A DNA stretch of 64,000 nucleotides from Hyphomicrobiales bacterium (GTDB taxonomy: Bacteria; Pseudomonadota; Alphaproteobacteria; Rhizobiales; Rhizobiaceae), in NCBI GenBank assembly GCA_900467685.1, contig UBQX01000008.1, forward strand, positions 62,001-126,000. Reading direction: 5' to 3'. Numbering within the stretch: position 1 is the stretch's first letter; each line of letters opens with the position of its first letter. A program made the position numbers and the translations under genes. Positions 25,560 to 34,720 of the stretch are shown piece by piece. The notes beneath the pieces are model-generated. The model did not search any database and was not told the origin of the DNA. It saw only the letters and a list, made by a program, of their open reading frames with translations.

Positions 25560-26466
25560 TGCGATCATCCAAGGCATCCTCCTCGGCGGCTATTACGCCA
25601 TCCTCGCGGCAGGCCTTTCGCTCATGCTGGGCGTCACCCGCTTCCTCAATCTCGCACATGGCGATCTGGCGGTGCTGGCGGCCTATCTCATCATCTATCT
25701 GGTCGCGACCTGGCACATGCCGATCCTCTGGGCCATCGTGCTGATGCTTCCGGTCATGGGGCTGCTCGGCTGGGCCTTGCAGGCCTTCCTCTTCGCCCGC
25801 ACCATGAAGGGCGGCTTCCTATTGCCGCTGCTCACCACGTTCGGCCTCGGCGCCGTCATCCAGAACGGCATCTATGGCGTCTTTTCCTCCGACGTGAAAT
25901 CGCTCGGCAATTTCATCGGCAATCTCGCCTGGGCGTCATGGAAGCTGCCGGGCCATATCTCGGTCGGCAAGCTGCCGGTCTATATCTTCGTCGCCTCCGT
26001 CGTCGTGCTCGTCTCGCTGCAACTGCTGCTGAGCTTCACCAAGCTCGGCCGCGCCATGCGGGCAACGACGCTGGACGAGGAAGCGGCCGAGCTTTCCGGC
26101 ATCGACGCGCGGCGCATCCAGCGCGCGACGGTGGCGATTGCCATGGTGCTGGCCGGTCTTGCGGGCGCGGCACTGGCCATGCGCTCGCTGATCAACCCCT
26201 ATACCGGCCCGACGCAACTGATCTTCGCCTTCGAGGCCGTCGTCATCGGCGGTATCGGCTCCCTCTGGGGAACACTCGCCGGCGGAATCGTGCTTGGCAT
26301 CGCCCAGAGCCTCGGCGCGAAAATCTCGCCGCAGCTCTTCCAGCTCTTCGGCCATCTCGTCTTTCTCGCCGTGCTCTGGTGGCGGCTGAAAGGGTCCGGC
26401 TCGCTGGGGCTGGGCAATTTGCTGCGCTCACTGAAAGGCCAATCAATCAAGGGAGAGAGCGCATGA
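25552..26466 (+). CDS. LIV-type ABC transporter permease (LivH-like, importer 2)
   Basis: Predicted 304 residues with about eight hydrophobic segments and the LivH markers LSLMLGVTRFLNLAHGD and RATTLDEEAAELSGID (the ATPase-contact loop). I chose the ATG at 25552 (MLDAIIQGILLGGYYAIL), preceded by GAGAGGAGTGCC. The open frame before it lies inside the ATPase gene. It overlaps the LivM-like gene by 4 bases. Confidence 0.91.
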   Translation: MLDAIIQGILLGGYYAILAAGLSLMLGVTRFLNLAHGDLAVLAAYLIIYLVATWHMPILWAIVLMLPVMGLLGWALQAFLFARTMKGGFLLPLLTTFGLGAVIQNGIYGVFSSDVKSLGNFIGNLAWASWKLPGHISVGKLPVYIFVASVVVLVSLQLLLSFTKLGRAMRATTLDEEAAELSGIDARRIQRATVAIAMVLAGLAGAALAMRSLINPYTGPTQLIFAFEAVVIGGIGSLWGTLAGGIVLGIAQSLGAKISPQLFQLFGHLVFLAVLWWRLKGSGSLGLGNLLRSLKGQSIKGESA

Positions 26467-27476
26467 ACGGCTCCGGTTTCACATTCGACCGCTGGACGCC
26501 GGCGGGCTTGCGAACCGTCTGGACGGCAGCGGTGTTGCTCGCGGCCTTTGCCACAGCCCCGCTCTTCCTCCCGGCAACGATGGTCGAGAAGCTGACGACG
26601 CTGTGGATCTACATCCTGCTCGCCGTCGTCTGGAACCTGCTCGCCGGCTTTGCGGGGCTCGTGTCGGTCGGCCAGCAGGCCTTCTTCGGTCTCAGCGCCT
26701 ATCTGACATTGAGGCTCGTCGAATGGGGGCTGAACCCATGGCTCGCGCTTGTTGCCGCCGCGTTCATAGCCGGGGCCATTGCGATACCAATTTCGCTCTA
26801 TGCCCTGAAGTTGAAGGGTGGCGAGTTTGCCATCGCGACCTGGGTGATCGCCGAAGTAGTGCGAATCTGCGTCATGTTCGACCCGCTCGTGCAGGGCGAT
26901 ACAGGCAATTCGCTCATCGCGCTCAACGCCTATGCGCCCGATTTCCGCCGCGACGTCACCTACTGGCTCGGCCTTGTCGCCATGGCGGGTTTCCTCGTGC
27001 TGACCTTCCGGGTGCTTCGCTCGAAAACCGGCAGCGCCGCGCAAGCGGTACGCGACGACGAGGAGGCCGCGCTTTCGGTCGGCGTCTCGGTGATGCAGAC
27101 GAAGCGCATCATCTTCGTGCTCGCCGCCTTCGGCACGGCGCTGGCCGGCTCGATCTGGCTCGCCAGCGCCATCACCTTCCTGCCGCGCACCAATTTCGGC
27201 GTGCAGTGGACGGTCTTCATGCTGTTCATGGTTCTGGTCGGCGGCTTGCGCACTTTCGAGGGGCCGATCCTCGGCGCCGTGATCTTCTTCGTCCTGCAGG
27301 AGACATTCAGCAGCTACGGCGTCTGGTATCTCTTCGGCCTCGGCTTCATCGCCATCGTCTTCGCGCTTGCGCTACCGGACGGGCTCTGGGGCCTCATCCG
27401 CAAGAAGCGCGGCGGCGATCTGCTGCCGATGGGAACGCTGCTCAGGCAGGTTTCGGTGGAAAAGGAGGCGGCATGA
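26463..27476 (+). CDS. LIV-type ABC transporter permease (LivM-like, importer 2)
   Basis: Predicted 337 residues with about ten hydrophobic segments. LLAGFAGLVSVGQQAFFGL and the AVRDDEEAALSVGVSV coupling loop mark it as LivM. The ATG at 26463 overlaps the LivH-like stop (ATGA) and follows GGGAGAGAGC. It is the last gene of the sigma-54 operon and ends 6 bases from the convergent AraC gene. Confidence 0.91.
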   Translation: MNGSGFTFDRWTPAGLRTVWTAAVLLAAFATAPLFLPATMVEKLTTLWIYILLAVVWNLLAGFAGLVSVGQQAFFGLSAYLTLRLVEWGLNPWLALVAAAFIAGAIAIPISLYALKLKGGEFAIATWVIAEVVRICVMFDPLVQGDTGNSLIALNAYAPDFRRDVTYWLGLVAMAGFLVLTFRVLRSKTGSAAQAVRDDEEAALSVGVSVMQTKRIIFVLAAFGTALAGSIWLASAITFLPRTNFGVQWTVFMLFMVLVGGLRTFEGPILGAVIFFVLQETFSSYGVWYLFGLGFIAIVFALALPDGLWGLIRKKRGGDLLPMGTLLRQVSVEKEAA

Positions 27477-27482
27477 TGCCTC

Positions 27483-28520
27483 TCAGGCGCTGAAATGCGG
27501 TCTGGCCGCGCTGCGGTAATCGCGCGCGGTTGTTCCCGTCTCTTCCCGGAACGCACGACTGAAATGCGCTGCGTCATCGAAGCCGACGGCAAAGGCGATT
27601 TCGGTGATGGAGAGCGCGCCGGGTCCGGTATCCTCCAGCAGCCGCTGCGCCTCGGCAATCCGCCGCGCGCGGATGACAGCGGCCAGCCGTTCGCCATGTT
27701 CGGCAAAAATCTTCTGCAGGTAGCGCGGCGAGATTTTCAGCGCTTGTGCCACCGAACCGCTATGCAGGCCGGGATCGGCGATGTGGGTGTCGATATAGCG
27801 CAACGCCCTGCGGCGATGGGCGATGCGGATAGAGCTTTCCTCCTGCGGCTCCGCGCGCGGTGCGCTGATCGCCAGCGCGAAGAGGTCGATGAACGTCCTG
27901 AAGACGCCCGTCTCCTCCTCCGCCGAGAGCGCATCGCCATGCTGGAGGCAGGAACGGGCATAGTCGAGAAAGATCGAAACCATCGCCTGCCGCCCGGAAA
28001 AGGCGCTGGCCGTCAGGTCGTCGGCATAGGGGATGCGATTGCGCAACGTGGCGCTCGGGATGCGCAGCGCCGTGAAGCGGTCCCGCATCGGCTGGCGGTA
28101 GACATAGGAAGACCCGGTTCCGACAAAGCCGAGATCGCCGGGCTCGATCCGCCCCTCGCGGCCGAATTGCGTGAGGATCAGCGGCGAGCGGCTGGTGATC
28201 GGGATCATGTAGAACTCGTCCGCATGGCTCCCGATGTGATTGCGCCTGCGATGTACTTCCATGGGGTCGCATTCGAGCGAGCCGACGCGGATCGAGGCGA
28301 TGTCGCGGATATACATCCGTCCGACATCGAAACTCGGTCCCTGCGTCACGAGATCGAGCGGATAATAGTGATGACGAAGCGCATCCGTCCAGGCGCCAAC
28401 CCGCCGTTCTGGCGAAGTCACCGATGCGACGTCGAACAACAGCTCGCCGGGCGGCTTTGATGGTCCCAGTGCGCCGATCGTTCCCATTGTGGTTTCTTGT
28501 TCGGCCATGAAAGCAGTCAT
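27483..28520 (-). CDS. AraC-family regulator, divergent from the first hyuAB pair
   Basis: Predicted 345 residues: an AraC-binding-like N-terminal domain (about 30-200) and two helix-turn-helix motifs at the C terminus (about 245-340), the second including TEIAFAVGFDDAAHFSRAFREE. The start is uncertain: ATGs at 28520, 28508 and 28487 are all in frame. It diverges from hyuA at 28683 across a 162-base region that contains a direct repeat fitting an AraC operator, so it probably activates that hyuAB pair. Confidence 0.88.
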   Translation of the reverse strand: MTAFMAEQETTMGTIGALGPSKPPGELLFDVASVTSPERRVGAWTDALRHHYYPLDLVTQGPSFDVGRMYIRDIASIRVGSLECDPMEVHRRRNHIGSHADEFYMIPITSRSPLILTQFGREGRIEPGDLGFVGTGSSYVYRQPMRDRFTALRIPSATLRNRIPYADDLTASAFSGRQAMVSIFLDYARSCLQHGDALSAEEETGVFRTFIDLFALAISAPRAEPQEESSIRIAHRRRALRYIDTHIADPGLHSGSVAQALKISPRYLQKIFAEHGERLAAVIRARRIAEAQRLLEDTGPGALSITEIAFAVGFDDAAHFSRAFREETGTTARDYRSAARPHFSA

Positions 28521-28580
28521 GGCGCAGCTTCTCGCGGCTGTAAACAGTTTCCTCGCAGGTGCGAAGGGCCAGACGGCCCA

Positions 28581-28615
28581 AGGGCGTTTTTCGACAAAAG
28601 ATAGGGCGCTTTTCG
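28581..28615. promoter_or_regulatory. Direct repeat, probable AraC operator for hyuAB pair 1
   Basis: AGGGCGTTTTTCG (28581-28593) is repeated as AGGGCGCTTTTCG (28603-28615), 12 of 13 bases the same. The start-to-start distance is 22 bases, two helix turns, the usual arrangement for AraC-family dimers. The block lies 68-102 bases before the hyuA ATG. Confidence 0.6.
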
Positions 28616-28682
28616 GTAATGGCCTCGCCTCCGGTGAGCGCTAACCTCGCGTCATGGCAACCCCACTTGCGAGAGCTTCATC

Positions 28683-30758
28683 ATGAAATATCGGGTTTCT
28701 GTCGATACGGGCGGCACGTTCACGGACGTGGTCGTGAGCGACGAAAAGGGCAATTTCACCACCGGCAAGTCCCTGACCACGCCGGACCGCATCTTCAACG
28801 GCATGCGTGCGGCCATCGCCGCCGCCGCCTCGGAACTCGGCATGACGGGTCAGGCGCTGCTGGCCGACACGACGCTGCTGATCTACGGCACGACCCGCGC
28901 CACCAATGCCATCGTCACGAAGACAGTCGCCAAGACCGCGTTTCTGACAACGGAAGGTTTTGCCGATACGCTGCTCCTGAAGGAAGGCGGCAAGTTCAAT
29001 CCGCACGATTTCAGCAAGGACTATCCCGAGCCCTATATCGCGCGCCGCCACACCTACGAGATCGAGGAGCGCATGACCGCGTCTGGCACAGTGTCGCGCC
29101 CGCTCAACAAGGTCGCCGCGCGCCAGACCGTCGAGACGCTGAAGGCGAAAGGCTATGAGGCGGTCGCTGTCTGCTTCCTTTGGTCGATTGCCAACGCGGC
29201 CCATGAAGAGGCGATCGGTGCGATGATCGAGGAGATCATGCCCGGCGTGCCCTACACGCTCTCGCACCGCCTCAATCCCATCGTGCGCGAATATCGCCGC
29301 GCGTCGGCGACCGCCATCGATGCCTCGCTGAAGCCCCTGATGCAGAAGCACCTGCGCGAACTGGAAAGCGACCTGCGCGCCGAAGGCTATTCGAACCAGA
29401 TCCTGATCAGCACGGCCAGTGGCGGCTGCTCGACCATCGAAGCCTTGAGCGAAAAGCCGATCTATATGATCGGCTCAGGCCCCTCCATGGCGCCGATTGC
29501 CGGCATCACCTATTCGCGACTGGAAAGCCTGGGCGAGGACGTCATCGTCTGCGACACCGGCGGTACGACCTTCGACGTCGGCATCATCCGCGACGGGCGC
29601 CCTACCTTCAGCCGCGACACCTGGCTCGGCGAGCGCTACACCGGCGACCTTCTCGGCATCTCCGCGGTCGACATGCGCTCCATAGGTGCCGGTGGCGGCT
29701 CGATTGCCTGGATCGACGACGGTGGTCTGATGCGCGTCGGGCCGATGTCTGCCGGCGCGGTGCCGGGCCCGGCCTGCTACGGCCGCGGCGGTACGCTGCC
29801 CACCGTTTCGGATGCGGCCGCCGTTCTGGGCTATTTCGATCCCGAATTCTTCCTCGGCGGGCGCATGAAGCTCGACATGGAAGCGGCCCGTAAAGCCATC
29901 GGCACGGTTGCCAACCGGCTGAACCTGTCCCTTGAAGAAACCGCCTTCCGCATCCTCGGTCTTGCCACGAACCTCATGGTCCGCGCCGTCAATGACGTGA
30001 CGATCAATGACGGGCTCAATCCGCGCGAAAGCACCATCGTTGCCGGCGGCGGCGCTGCCGGCATCAACATTCTCGACATCGCGCGCGAACTCGGCTGCGA
30101 CCGCGTCATCCTGCCGAAGACCGCCTCCACGCTCTCGGCAAGCGGCATGCAGTTTGCCGATATCGTCGCCGAAGAGGTGGCGAGCTTCGTCACGCTGTCG
30201 AGCAATTTCGATTTCGAGCGCGTCAACCAGACGCTTGCCGACCTGAAGGCGAGGCTCGAAACCTTCCGAAAGGACAAGCTCGGCGCGTCCGACCGCTATC
30301 GCATCGAGTTCTTTGGCGAGGCGCGCTATCTCGCGCAGGTCTGGGAACTCGACACGCCGCTCGCCTCAGACCGCTTCGCGTCCCAGGCAGATCTCGACGC
30401 TTACGTGAACAATTTCCATGACGTTCACGAGCGCGTCTTTGCCGTGCGCGACCCGGAAAGCCCGGTCGAGACGGTCAACTGGAAGGCACGCCTGACGGTT
30501 CTCATCGCCAACCCGGAAACATCGACCGGCGAGACCTCCGGCAGCGAAACGGCAAAACCTTCGCATACGCGGCCCTGCTATTTCGGCGGCGGCGCCACCG
30601 CAGACACGCCGATCTACCGGGCAAGCGACCTTGCGCCCGGCCACCGGATTTCCGGTCCCGCCATCATCGAGGAGCCGACGACCACGCTCGTCGTCGGCCC
30701 CGGCGACACCGTCATCGTCAGCGCCGCCGGCAGCTATCTGCTGGCCGACGCGGCCTAA
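28683..30758 (+). CDS. hyuA: HyuA, hydantoinase/oxoprolinase ATP-binding subunit (pair 1)
   Basis: Predicted 691 residues of the N-methylhydantoinase A family: a first ATPase-like block with DTGGTFTDVVV (residues 8-18), a second phosphate loop CDTGGTTFDVGI near 285, GAGGGSIAW near 335, and a C-terminal beta domain with PTTTLVVGPGD. The family uses ATP to open or carboxylate cyclic amides (hydantoins, 5-oxoproline, caprolactam) or ketones (acetone carboxylase). With the partner HyuB 21 bases downstream and no acetone-carboxylase gamma subunit, a cyclic-amide hydrolase is the better reading. The substrate is unknown. Confidence 0.9.
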   Translation: MKYRVSVDTGGTFTDVVVSDEKGNFTTGKSLTTPDRIFNGMRAAIAAAASELGMTGQALLADTTLLIYGTTRATNAIVTKTVAKTAFLTTEGFADTLLLKEGGKFNPHDFSKDYPEPYIARRHTYEIEERMTASGTVSRPLNKVAARQTVETLKAKGYEAVAVCFLWSIANAAHEEAIGAMIEEIMPGVPYTLSHRLNPIVREYRRASATAIDASLKPLMQKHLRELESDLRAEGYSNQILISTASGGCSTIEALSEKPIYMIGSGPSMAPIAGITYSRLESLGEDVIVCDTGGTTFDVGIIRDGRPTFSRDTWLGERYTGDLLGISAVDMRSIGAGGGSIAWIDDGGLMRVGPMSAGAVPGPACYGRGGTLPTVSDAAAVLGYFDPEFFLGGRMKLDMEAARKAIGTVANRLNLSLEETAFRILGLATNLMVRAVNDVTINDGLNPRESTIVAGGGAAGINILDIARELGCDRVILPKTASTLSASGMQFADIVAEEVASFVTLSSNFDFERVNQTLADLKARLETFRKDKLGASDRYRIEFFGEARYLAQVWELDTPLASDRFASQADLDAYVNNFHDVHERVFAVRDPESPVETVNWKARLTVLIANPETSTGETSGSETAKPSHTRPCYFGGGATADTPIYRASDLAPGHRISGPAIIEEPTTTLVVGPGDTVIVSAAGSYLLADAA

Positions 30759-30779
30759 GTTCAAGAAGGGATTGCGACC

Positions 30780-32561
30780 ATGACCATCCAGGATTTCGAC
30801 CCCTACATGACTGCGGTCATCTCCAACCGCATCGACAGCATCATCCGCGAGATGACCAACACGCTGCTCCGTTCGGCCCGTTCCGGCGTCATCAACAGCG
30901 CCCGCGATTTCTCCTGCTCGATCTGCACCGGCGACAATCGTCTGCTGGCATCCGCCGAGGGCCTGCCGATCCACATCTTCGGCAGCCATCTGCAGACGCA
31001 GGCGATGACGGATTTTGCCGGCGATACGCTGTCGGAGGGCGATTGCTTCCTCCACAACGACCCCTATTCCGGCAACACCCATGCAGGCGACCACACCTAT
31101 CTCGTGCCGGTCTTTGTCGAGGGCGAGCATCTCTTCACCGCAGTTGCCAAGGCGCATCAGGCCGACATTGGTAACGCTTTGCCGACCACCTACATGGCCG
31201 GCGCGAAGGACCAGTATGCCGAGGGCGCGCTGATCTTCCCGGCCGTGCGCATCCAGCGCGATTACACGATGATCGATGACGTCGTGCGTATGTGCCAGTC
31301 GCGTATCCGCGTTCCCGGCCAATGGTATGGCGACTTCCTCGCTGGCATCGGGGCAGCCCGCATTGCCGAACGACGCCTGAAGGAGCTTTGCGAGAAATAT
31401 GGCAAGGCGACCATCAAGGCCTTCATCGACCACTGGTTCTATTATTCCGAACAGCGGATGATCAATGTCATCAAATCGCTGCCCAAGGTGACGCTGAAGA
31501 ACAGCGGCAGGCACGATCCCTTCGGCGAGCTTCTCCCGGACGGCATTCCGCTCAATGTCGAAATCCGCATTGATCCCGAGAACGCCATGATCGATGTCGA
31601 CCTGATGGACAATATCGACAATATCGATTGCGGCTTCAACGAGAGCGAGGCCTGCGCCTCGGCCTCCACCATTGCCGGCGTGTTCAACTCCATCGACACG
31701 TCGGTGCCGCGCAATGCTGGTTCGTTCAAGCGGATCAATCTTCTGCTGCGTGAAGGTTCGGTCGCCGGCAAGCCGAAATTCCCGCATAGCTGCTCGGTCT
31801 CGACCACCAATGTCGCCGACCGGCTCGTCAACATCGTGCAATCCGCCTTCGCCCAGATCGGCGACGGCAGCGGGCTTGCCGAAGGCGGCATGGGGCTCGG
31901 CGCGGGCTGCGCCGTGATTTCCGGCAAGGACCTGCGCAATGGCGATGGCGATTATGTAAACCAGCTCTTCATCGCCAATTCCGGCGGTCCGGGGAGCCCC
32001 TCCGCCGATGGCTGGCTGACCTATGGCCTGCCGGTCGCCGCCGGCCTCATGTATCGCGATTCCGTCGAGATCGACGAGCTGAAGCATCCGATGCAGATCG
32101 ACTATATCCGCGTCCTCACCGGAACAGGTGGCGCCGGCCGCTATCGCGGCGCGCCGGCGATGGAAGTCGCCTACGGCCCGACGGAAGAGCCGATGGAGGT
32201 GCTGTGGCCCTGCGACGGCACGGTCTTCCCGCCGCGCGGCGTTCGCGGCGGTCAGGAGGGCGCAAAATGCCGCCACTTCAAGGTCAGCGCCAACGGCCAT
32301 GCCGAGGAGCTGGAAAGCGTGGCGGCCATCACGCTGAACAAAGGCGAGATCGTCAAGGGCAACCAGGCCGGCGGCGGCGGCTACGGCTCGCCGCTGGAGC
32401 GCGACCCCAAGCGCGTGCTGCACGACGTGCTGGAGCGCTACGAAACGGCTGAACGGGCGCGCGATGTCTATGGCGTCGTGCTGATGCAAGGCACCGCCGG
32501 CGAGTTGGCGATAGATCTCGCCGGAACTGCGGCGCTTAGAGCCGAACGCGCTCACGCATAA
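30780..32561 (+). CDS. hyuB: HyuB, hydantoinase/oxoprolinase B subunit (pair 1)
   Basis: Predicted 593 residues of the N-methylhydantoinase B family. Family sequence includes INSARDFSCSICTGDNRLLA near the N terminus, HNDPYSGNTHAGDHTY near 100, and the C-terminal GGGGYGSPLERDP. The His and Asp residues in the HNDPY segment are thought to bind metal at the active site. It is co-transcribed with hyuA, which lies 21 bases upstream, and is followed by a terminator. Confidence 0.91.
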   Translation: MTIQDFDPYMTAVISNRIDSIIREMTNTLLRSARSGVINSARDFSCSICTGDNRLLASAEGLPIHIFGSHLQTQAMTDFAGDTLSEGDCFLHNDPYSGNTHAGDHTYLVPVFVEGEHLFTAVAKAHQADIGNALPTTYMAGAKDQYAEGALIFPAVRIQRDYTMIDDVVRMCQSRIRVPGQWYGDFLAGIGAARIAERRLKELCEKYGKATIKAFIDHWFYYSEQRMINVIKSLPKVTLKNSGRHDPFGELLPDGIPLNVEIRIDPENAMIDVDLMDNIDNIDCGFNESEACASASTIAGVFNSIDTSVPRNAGSFKRINLLLREGSVAGKPKFPHSCSVSTTNVADRLVNIVQSAFAQIGDGSGLAEGGMGLGAGCAVISGKDLRNGDGDYVNQLFIANSGGPGSPSADGWLTYGLPVAAGLMYRDSVEIDELKHPMQIDYIRVLTGTGGAGRYRGAPAMEVAYGPTEEPMEVLWPCDGTVFPPRGVRGGQEGAKCRHFKVSANGHAEELESVAAITLNKGEIVKGNQAGGGGYGSPLERDPKRVLHDVLERYETAERARDVYGVVLMQGTAGELAIDLAGTAALRAERAHA

Positions 32562-32588
32562 GTCGGGCCACGGCAGGAAACAAAAGGG

Positions 32589-32616
32589 GCGGATGCGAAA
32601 TGCATCCGCTCTTTTG
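32589..32616. terminator. Bidirectional terminator between hyuB (pair 1) and the cupin gene
   Basis: Perfect 8-bp GCGGATGC/GCATCCGC stem (32589-32596, 32602-32609) followed by TCTTTTG on the plus strand and by CCCCTTTTG on the minus strand. It serves the two convergent operons ending here. Confidence 0.75.
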
Positions 32617-32638
32617 ATCTTGCAGCACCCTCGACCGA

Positions 32639-33304
32639 TCAGCTACGCGATTTGCGGTAGCTGTCCTTCACCGCGATCTTGTCACCCGCGAAGGTCAGGA
32701 TATCGCACCCATCGACCTCGACCTTCTTTCCGTCAACCGTCGTGCCAACGAAGCGCCACCAGGTGAGCCCGGTGTCGCCGCTGATCATCGCCTTGCCATT
32801 CGTCCATTGCCCGTCGGGGAAGAAGGCGAAGATGCCGGCGTAGGCGGCGCGCACGGCCTCGCGACCGACATGCCTTGCGCCCTCGGCCTCCGTGCCTGCA
32901 GAAGCATGGAAGGCGCAGTCGTCAGCCGTCAGCTCCATGATCGTTTCGAGATCATGCGCATTCCAGGCGGCCGAAAAGCGGTTCATGATGGCCAGCCGCT
33001 TCTGCTCCAGCTCGTTTTCCACGACCTCGATTTCGAGGAAGGAGAACGGCGTCTCGCCGATATTGCTGACATTGTGGGCAACGCCGGTGCGGCGCGAATA
33101 GGGAATACCCTGCTTCAGCTGCGCCTGCGCCTGTTTACCATCCGGCCCAACGAGACCCATCTGCCCGTCCGTGAGGGGCACGACCACATAGTCGTGACCG
33201 TGGACATGCCAGCCGGTCTCGGCACCCGGCGCGAAGCGCCACTCGGTGACGCGAAAACGGTCATCGTCGATATGGGTGACGGGTTCAGCCTGTTTAGCAC
33301 TCAT
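32639..33304 (-). CDS. Cupin/NTF2-like (SnoaL) two-domain fusion protein
   Basis: Predicted 221 residues. Residues 1-100 form a small cupin barrel with the metal-site pattern GWHVHGHDY (His33, His35, His37). Residues 105-221 are an NTF2/SnoaL-type cone domain beginning IMNRFSAAWNAHDLETIMEL. I chose the ATG at 33304, which overlaps the aminotransferase stop (ATGA) and follows GGAGGGACTGCA. It is the last gene of the molybdenum-hydroxylase operon. I do not know its function; NTF2-like domains often act as isomerases, hydratases or cyclases on small ring compounds, and the cupin half may bind metal or sense a ligand. Confidence 0.82.
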   Translation of the reverse strand: MSAKQAEPVTHIDDDRFRVTEWRFAPGAETGWHVHGHDYVVVPLTDGQMGLVGPDGKQAQAQLKQGIPYSRRTGVAHNVSNIGETPFSFLEIEVVENELEQKRLAIMNRFSAAWNAHDLETIMELTADDCAFHASAGTEAEGARHVGREAVRAAYAGIFAFFPDGQWTNGKAMISGDTGLTWWRFVGTTVDGKKVEVDGCDILTFAGDKIAVKDSYRKSRS

Positions 33305-34683
33305 TGCAGTCCCTCCTGTGCGACGGCATCGGTGAGCCGCGCGAGCGTGCGGTCCATGCGGACCATGATTTCCTTGATGTCGTCCTCGGTCACGATCATC
33401 GGCGGGCAAAGCGCCAACTGGTCGCCGATGGCGCGGAAGATCAGACCTTCCTCGTGACCGATCTTCGCGGCAAGCGCGCCGGCGCGGCCAACCTTTTCGA
33501 AGGGCCGCCGCGTCGGCTTGTGGGCTACGAGTTCCAGCGCGCCGATCAGGCCCGTGCCACGCACCTCGCCCACCAGCGGATGATCGGCAAAGGCGCGCAG
33601 GCCGGCCTGGAAGATCGGTTCCATCCGCGCCGCATTGCCCATCAGGTCGCGCTCCTCGATGATGGCGAGGTTTTCGAGACCGACGGCCGTGGCAACCGGA
33701 TGGCCGGACGCTGTAAAACCATGGCCGAAATTGCCAAGCACCGACGAATGATCGGCAATCGCCTGATAGACCGGATCGCTGACGAGAACGGCAGCGAGCG
33801 GCATGTAGGACGACGTGATCTGCTTGGAGACCGTCATGATATCCGGCGTGAAGCCGTATTTCTGGCAGCCGAAGGGCGTGCCGAGCCGGCCGAAACCGCA
33901 GATGACTTCATCCGAGATCAGCAAGATATCGTTCTTGCGGCAGATCTTCTCGACGCCTTCCCAATAGCCGACCGGCGGCGGCATGACGCCACCCGCCGAC
34001 ATCAGCGGTTCGCCGATGAAGGCGGCGATGGTTTCCGCGCCCTCATGCTCAATCACCTCTTCAAGCTCGGCCAGAAGACGCGCCGTAAACGCCTCTTCCG
34101 TCTCGCCTTCAAGCCCGAAGCGATAGAAATGCGGGCAGGTCAGGTGCCGCACGGGGATCGCCGGCAGGTCGAAATCGCGGTGATTGACCGGCAGGCCCGT
34201 GAGGCTGCCCGAGGCAACCGTGATGCCGTGATAGGCCTTGTTGCGGGCGAGAAACGTCTTCTTCTGCGGCCGGCCGAGCGCATTGTTCATGAACCAGACC
34301 ATCTTGACGATCGTGTCGTTGGCCTCGGAACCGGACGACGTGAAGAACACGCGCGTGAGGTTTTCCGGCGTCATCTCGACGAGCTTCTCGGCAAGGCGAA
34401 TGGAGGGCTCATGCGACTTGGAGGTGAAGGTGTGGTAATAGGGCAGCTTCAGCATCTGCTGGTAGGCCGCATCCGCCAGCCGCTTCTCCGAAAAGCCAAC
34501 CGCGACCGACCAGAGCCCCGCCAGCCCCTCGATATATTCCTTACCATGCTCGTCATAGACGCGGATGCCCTCGCCCCGCGCGATCACCATCGGCCCGGTG
34601 ATCTCGTGCTGGCGCATATTGGTGTTGGGATGCATGACATTCGCGACATCGGCCGCAGCCAGCGAGTTGGACAGATGGGTCAT
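33301..34683 (-). CDS. Class-III PLP-dependent aminotransferase (omega-amino acid type)
   Basis: Predicted 460 residues of the class-III aminotransferase fold. Visible are GLWSVAVGF, the cofactor segment FFTSSGSEANDT, the Asp of DEVICGFGRLG and the PLP-binding Lys in MTVSKQITSSY. Family members use beta-alanine, 4-aminobutyrate, 6-aminohexanoate or similar amines with pyruvate or 2-oxoglutarate. In known lactam pathways such a transaminase acts right after ATP-dependent ring opening, which fits the neighbouring HyuAB and Pxp genes. It lies 37 bases after the hydroxylase large subunit. Confidence 0.92.
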   Translation of the reverse strand: MTHLSNSLAAADVANVMHPNTNMRQHEITGPMVIARGEGIRVYDEHGKEYIEGLAGLWSVAVGFSEKRLADAAYQQMLKLPYYHTFTSKSHEPSIRLAEKLVEMTPENLTRVFFTSSGSEANDTIVKMVWFMNNALGRPQKKTFLARNKAYHGITVASGSLTGLPVNHRDFDLPAIPVRHLTCPHFYRFGLEGETEEAFTARLLAELEEVIEHEGAETIAAFIGEPLMSAGGVMPPPVGYWEGVEKICRKNDILLISDEVICGFGRLGTPFGCQKYGFTPDIMTVSKQITSSYMPLAAVLVSDPVYQAIADHSSVLGNFGHGFTASGHPVATAVGLENLAIIEERDLMGNAARMEPIFQAGLRAFADHPLVGEVRGTGLIGALELVAHKPTRRPFEKVGRAGALAAKIGHEEGLIFRAIGDQLALCPPMIVTEDDIKEIMVRMDRTLARLTDAVAQEGLQ

Positions 34684-34720
34684 TCAGGTCTCTCGATCGG
34701 TCATTCGGTTTGGGCTGGCT

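Noticed and set aside
30366-32555. Very long open frame on the minus strand opposite hyuB (729 codons)
   Set aside because: It is antisense to a well-recognised HyuB, has no domain-like sequence and is rich in Arg, His and Asp, as expected from GC-rich codon shadows.
28683-32561. Acetone carboxylase
   Set aside because: HyuA/HyuB resemble its beta and alpha subunits, but the small gamma subunit is missing and the B chain is too short.
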